A stretch of DNA of 5,709 nucleotides from Candidatus Nomurabacteria bacterium CG_4_10_14_0_2_um_filter_30_12. GTDB taxonomy: Bacteria; Patescibacteriota; Minisyncoccia; Phycocordibacterales; UBA9973. Positions 4,519 through 5,709 of this stretch are shown one piece after another. The stretch is taken from assembly GCA_002792755.1 (NCBI GenBank), contig PFOY01000018.1, forward strand, positions 1 to 5,709, read 5' to 3'. A model generated the notes under the pieces. That model did not search any database, was not told where the DNA came from, and saw only the letters and a list, made by a program, of their open reading frames with translations. How positions within the stretch are numbered: position 1 is the stretch's first letter; the number at the start of each line of letters is the position of its first letter. A program made the position numbers and the translations under genes.

Positions 4519-5214
4519 ATGAGTAATATTTGGATGACATGGGGTGAAGTTTTTAATGTCTCATTACAAGGTTTGTGGTGGGGTTTTATTCAGTTCGCTC
4601 CTAAACTTATTTTAGCAATTATATTTTTTGTAATTGGTTGGATTTTGGGTTCTCTTATTACTAAAGCATTTGAACAAGTTTTCAGTGCTTTAAAAATAGA
4701 TAACCTTTTTAAATCCCTTGGAGTAGATGACTTCTTTAGAAAAGCAGGAATGAATCTTAACTCTGGACATTTTGTAGGTGAAGTAATGAAATGGTTTATA
4801 ATTATTATCTTTCTTTTGCCATCACTTAATTTGATTGGTTTAGATTCTATCGCATATTTCTTAAAAGATGATGTACTTGGATTTTTACCTAGGATTGTGA
4901 TCGCTGCTTTTGTATTAATAATTGCAACTATGGTTGCTGATTTTCTTTCGAAAACAGCTTATGCTTCGGCTCGTGCGATGAATCTTAAATCATCACATAT
5001 GTTGAGTTCACTTGTAAAATATACTGTTTGGGTTTTTGCATTCATTATTGCATTAGGTCAGCTTGGAGTAGCAGAGGGTTATATGAGTATTCTCTTCACT
5101 GGTATAATAGGAATGCTCGCAATAGGTGGTGCTCTTGCTTTTGGCCTAGGCGGTAAAGATGCAGCAGCACGATTGATCTCAAAGCTTGGTGAAGAAATGT
5201 CACATAGGGAATAA
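4519..5214 (+). CDS. CmpX/MscS-related multi-pass membrane protein (conserved TM helix family)
   Basis: The 231-residue product has about five hydrophobic helices at roughly 24-47, 89-108, 122-142, 164-182 and 190-211. The pattern APKLILAIIFFVIGWILG (27-44), repeated as LPRIVIAAFVLIIATMVADFL (123-143), is the duplicated 'conserved TM helix' unit (Pfam PF05552), and the end ALAFGLGGKDAAARLISKL (205-223) is the glycine-rich pore-helix-like segment shared with MscS relatives. The large cytoplasmic MscS vestibule is absent, as is usual for this short subfamily. Likely role: membrane tension or osmotic response, inferred from family. The ATG at 4519 has no Shine-Dalgarno sequence (AAATTATT). The gene is monocistronic, between its own promoter and a strong terminator, and is followed by the AGCT heptad array. 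Confidence 0.82.
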   Translation: MSNIWMTWGEVFNVSLQGLWWGFIQFAPKLILAIIFFVIGWILGSLITKAFEQVFSALKIDNLFKSLGVDDFFRKAGMNLNSGHFVGEVMKWFIIIIFLLPSLNLIGLDSIAYFLKDDVLGFLPRIVIAAFVLIIATMVADFLSKTAYASARAMNLKSSHMLSSLVKYTVWVFAFIIALGQLGVAEGYMSILFTGIIGMLAIGGALAFGLGGKDAAARLISKLGEEMSHRE

Positions 5215-5221
5215 AATAAAT

Positions 5222-5249
5222 AGCTTATAGGTGTTAGCTTATAGCTTAT
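5222..5249 (+). repeat. Heptad tandem array, AGCT+3, four units
   Basis: Units start at 5222, 5229, 5236 and 5243: AGCTTAT, AGGTGTT, AGCTTAT, AGCTTAT. A decayed unit AGAAATA follows at 5250. The period is exactly 7 bp and the core AGCT is again a palindromic tetranucleotide, as in the other two arrays of the window. It lies in the 3' UTR of the CmpX-like gene, just before its terminator. Confidence 0.8.
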
Positions 5250-5257
5250 AGAAATAA

Positions 5258-5308
5258 AAAAAAGATGTCCACAGAATCCCCAAATGGGTTTAGGTTGACA
5301 TCTTTTTT
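5258..5308 (+). terminator. Intrinsic terminator after the CmpX-like gene, overlapping a promoter
   Basis: AAAAAAGATGTC (5258-5269) pairs perfectly with GACATCTTTTTT (5297-5308) over 12 bp, leaving a 27-base loop. A-tract and T-tract make it potentially bidirectional. Its right arm contains most of the -35 box of the next promoter. Confidence 0.75.
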
Positions 5309-5322
5309 CGTTCTGATATACT
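5295..5322 (+). promoter_or_regulatory. Strong sigma-70-type promoter upstream of the 23S leader (P1)
   Basis: TTGACA (5295-5300, perfect) and TATACT (5317-5322, five of six) are 16 bases apart. The expected start is about 5329. The -35 box is built into the terminator of the preceding gene. It is the best promoter in the window, fitting a stable RNA or rRNA unit. Confidence 0.8.
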
Positions 5323-5334
5323 CTTTTAATCAGT

Positions 5335-5373
5335 ATGATTACATTAAGAAACAAGTTTAAAAGGCGGTTTTAA
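5335..5373 (+). CDS. Possible 12-codon leader peptide ORF
   Basis: ATG at 5335 opens a 12-codon frame (MITLRNKFKRRF) ending at TAA 5371-5373. It starts about six bases after the predicted P1 start, so it would be near-leaderless like other genes here. The peptide is strongly basic (two Lys, three Arg). Its final codons overlap the left strand of the antiterminator-like hairpin 5363-5402. A frame this short can occur by chance; only its placement supports it. Confidence 0.3.
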   Translation: MITLRNKFKRRF

Positions 5374-5397
5374 GCAGGCTTTCTTTTGTCTGTAGAG

Positions 5398-5418
5398 CCG
5401 CTCTAAAAGCGGTTTTTT
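5398..5418 (+). terminator. Intrinsic terminator in the 23S upstream region
   Basis: CCGCT-CTAAA-AGCGG (5398-5412), extendable by G-U and A-U pairs on the outside, is followed by six T (5413-5418). It stands between P1 and the 23S gene, so it must be conditional or bypassed if P1 serves the rRNA. Confidence 0.75.
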
Positions 5419-5442
5419 ATTTGGTAAGTAATGGCTTGAATA

Positions 5443-5472
5443 TTGACAACTTAAATCCTATCCTAGTATTCT
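5443..5472 (+). promoter_or_regulatory. Second promoter before 23S rRNA (P2)
   Basis: TTGACA (5443-5448) and TATTCT (5467-5472, four of six) are 18 bases apart, giving a start near 5479. GACAACTTA is directly repeated 30 bp apart (5445-5453 and 5475-5483), once overlapping the -35 and once at the expected transcription start. This could be a duplicated control site. Confidence 0.5.
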
Positions 5473-5483
5473 TGGACAACTTA

Positions 5484-5664
5484 GAAGAGTGTGTCCGGCA
5501 TGCAGCCTGTATGCTTAGGGTCTTTTCAAAGCTGGAGATAGGAAATTGCTTAAATAATTTTGAATGCCGAGCGGTCGGACTAGATATTATTTAGGCATCT
5601 TGCCCGCCTAAAGCGGGTGAATTTATCCTTATGTAATGTAAGGATTGTGGTTTGTAAATTTCTT
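5484..5664 (+). other. Structured 5' leader of 23S rRNA with boxB/boxA-like antitermination element
   Basis: The hairpin GCATGCA-GCC-TGTATGC (5498-5514, one G-U) followed by GGTCTTTTCAAAG (5519-5531) resembles the boxB-boxA order of rRNA antitermination sites, but the boxA match is loose. Further hairpins are ATGCC (5564-5568) with GGCAT (5594-5598); CCCGC-CTAAA-GCGGG (5603-5617), which competes with TTTAGGC (5590-5596)/GCCTAAA (5606-5612); ATCCTTA-7-TAAGGAT (5625-5645); and AAATTTC-7-GAAATTT (5656-5676), which reaches into the mature 23S end. Some probably take part in pre-rRNA processing. No 16S 3' end or tRNA is present. Confidence 0.5.
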
Positions 5665-5709
5665 AACAGGAAATTTAAGGGCGTATGGTGGATGCCTTGA
5701 CTTTAAGAG
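5665..5709 (+). rRNA. rrl: 23S ribosomal RNA, 5' end (truncated by the window)
   Basis: AAGGGCGTATGGTGGATGCC (5677-5696) and the following TTGACTTTAAGAG align with the conserved start of bacterial 23S rRNA (E. coli ...GCGUACACGGUGGAUGCCCUGGC; B. subtilis ...AAGGGCGCACGGUGGAUGCCUUGGC). Counting back from GGAUGCC places nucleotide 1 at about 5665; the exact 5' end is uncertain by a few bases. The gene runs out of the window. No 16S gene is upstream: the preceding gene is the CmpX-like membrane protein. Confidence 0.95.

Larger units (their letters stand above)
5329..5418 (+). ncRNA. Attenuator-like leader or small RNA upstream of 23S rRNA
   Basis: A 90-base transcript is defined by P1 and the terminator ending at 5418. 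It has two exclusive folds. In one, GGCGGTTTT (5363-5371) pairs with AGAGCCGCT (5394-5402) over nine pairs, continued by GCAGGC (5374-5379) with GTCTGT (5388-5393). In the other, CCGCT (5398-5402) pairs with AGCGG (5408-5412) before six T. This is the layout of a transcription attenuator. If the terminator is constitutive, the product is a free 90-nt RNA. I recognise no known RNA family in it. Confidence 0.55.

Noticed and set aside
5511..5594. 27-codon ORF starting at 5511 in the 23S leader
   Set aside because: It overlaps the boxB-like hairpin and other leader structure, has no conserved features, and is of a length expected by chance.
5564..5645. tRNA-Ser-like D-arm string (TGCCGAGCGGTCGG) before the 23S gene
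   Set aside because: No acceptor stem, no anticodon arm and no T-arm motif (GGTTCRA) follow at tRNA distances, so this is taken as part of the 23S leader.
3632..5676. Same hairpin arms AAATTTC/GAAATTT at 3632-3649 and 5656-5676
   Set aside because: A 7-bp AT-rich match with different loops is likely by chance in this composition, and the second may be disrupted by pairing within 23S rRNA.

Overview
This 5.7 kb window is AT-rich (about one third G+C by eye) and looks like the chromosome of a Candidate Phyla Radiation bacterium, most likely a Parcubacteria/Patescibacteria lineage. The reasons are very short intergenic gaps, no Shine-Dalgarno sequences before the main genes, an LVIVD/DUF5011 surface protein with Pro/Asp-rich tethers, a winged-helix/nucleotidyltransferase-like protein of a type I associate with this group, and a 23S rRNA gene with no 16S gene directly upstream. 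TGA is used as a normal stop, which argues against SR1/Gracilibacteria. The lineage is inferred from style, not from a database match.

Layout, all on the + strand: (1) bases 1-2237, the 3' part of a large surface protein (Gly tract, Pro-rich tether, DUF5011 Ig-like domain, seven LVIVD beta-propeller repeats, second Pro/Asp tether, C-terminal beta domain); (2) 2282-2425, a 47-residue single-pass membrane peptide whose transcript is probably leaderless; (3) 2450-3582, the rplJ-rplL operon (L10 and L7/L12), preceded by an L10-type leader with a rho-independent terminator and a competing long-range pairing; (4) 3583-3729, a GC-rich structured 3' UTR with a duplicated end of rplL, then a terminator; (5) 3776-4360, a wHTH/NTase-like protein, near-leaderless, with a 15-bp inverted repeat straddling its stop codon and a consensus DnaA box just after; (6) 4519-5214, a CmpX/MscS-related membrane protein; (7) 5258-5664, overlapping terminator and promoter, a possible 12-codon leader ORF with attenuator, a second promoter and a structured leader; (8) about 5665 to the end, the 5' end of 23S rRNA.

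The most unusual signal is that three of the intergenic regions carry degenerate tandem arrays with an exact 7-bp period. In each, a palindromic tetranucleotide is followed by three variable bases, and the tetranucleotide differs by locus: AATT (2491-2553, inside the L10 leader), CTAG (3127-3202, spanning the rplJ stop and the rplJ-rplL gap) and AGCT (5222-5249, after the membrane protein gene). The second unusual signal is the translation-attenuator-like element upstream of 23S rRNA, which could tie rRNA transcription to ribosome availability. Both are hypotheses from the sequence alone.

Functionally, the right-hand two thirds is translation machinery (the L10/L12 stalk proteins and 23S rRNA), with regulatory RNA before both units. 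The left third concerns the cell surface.
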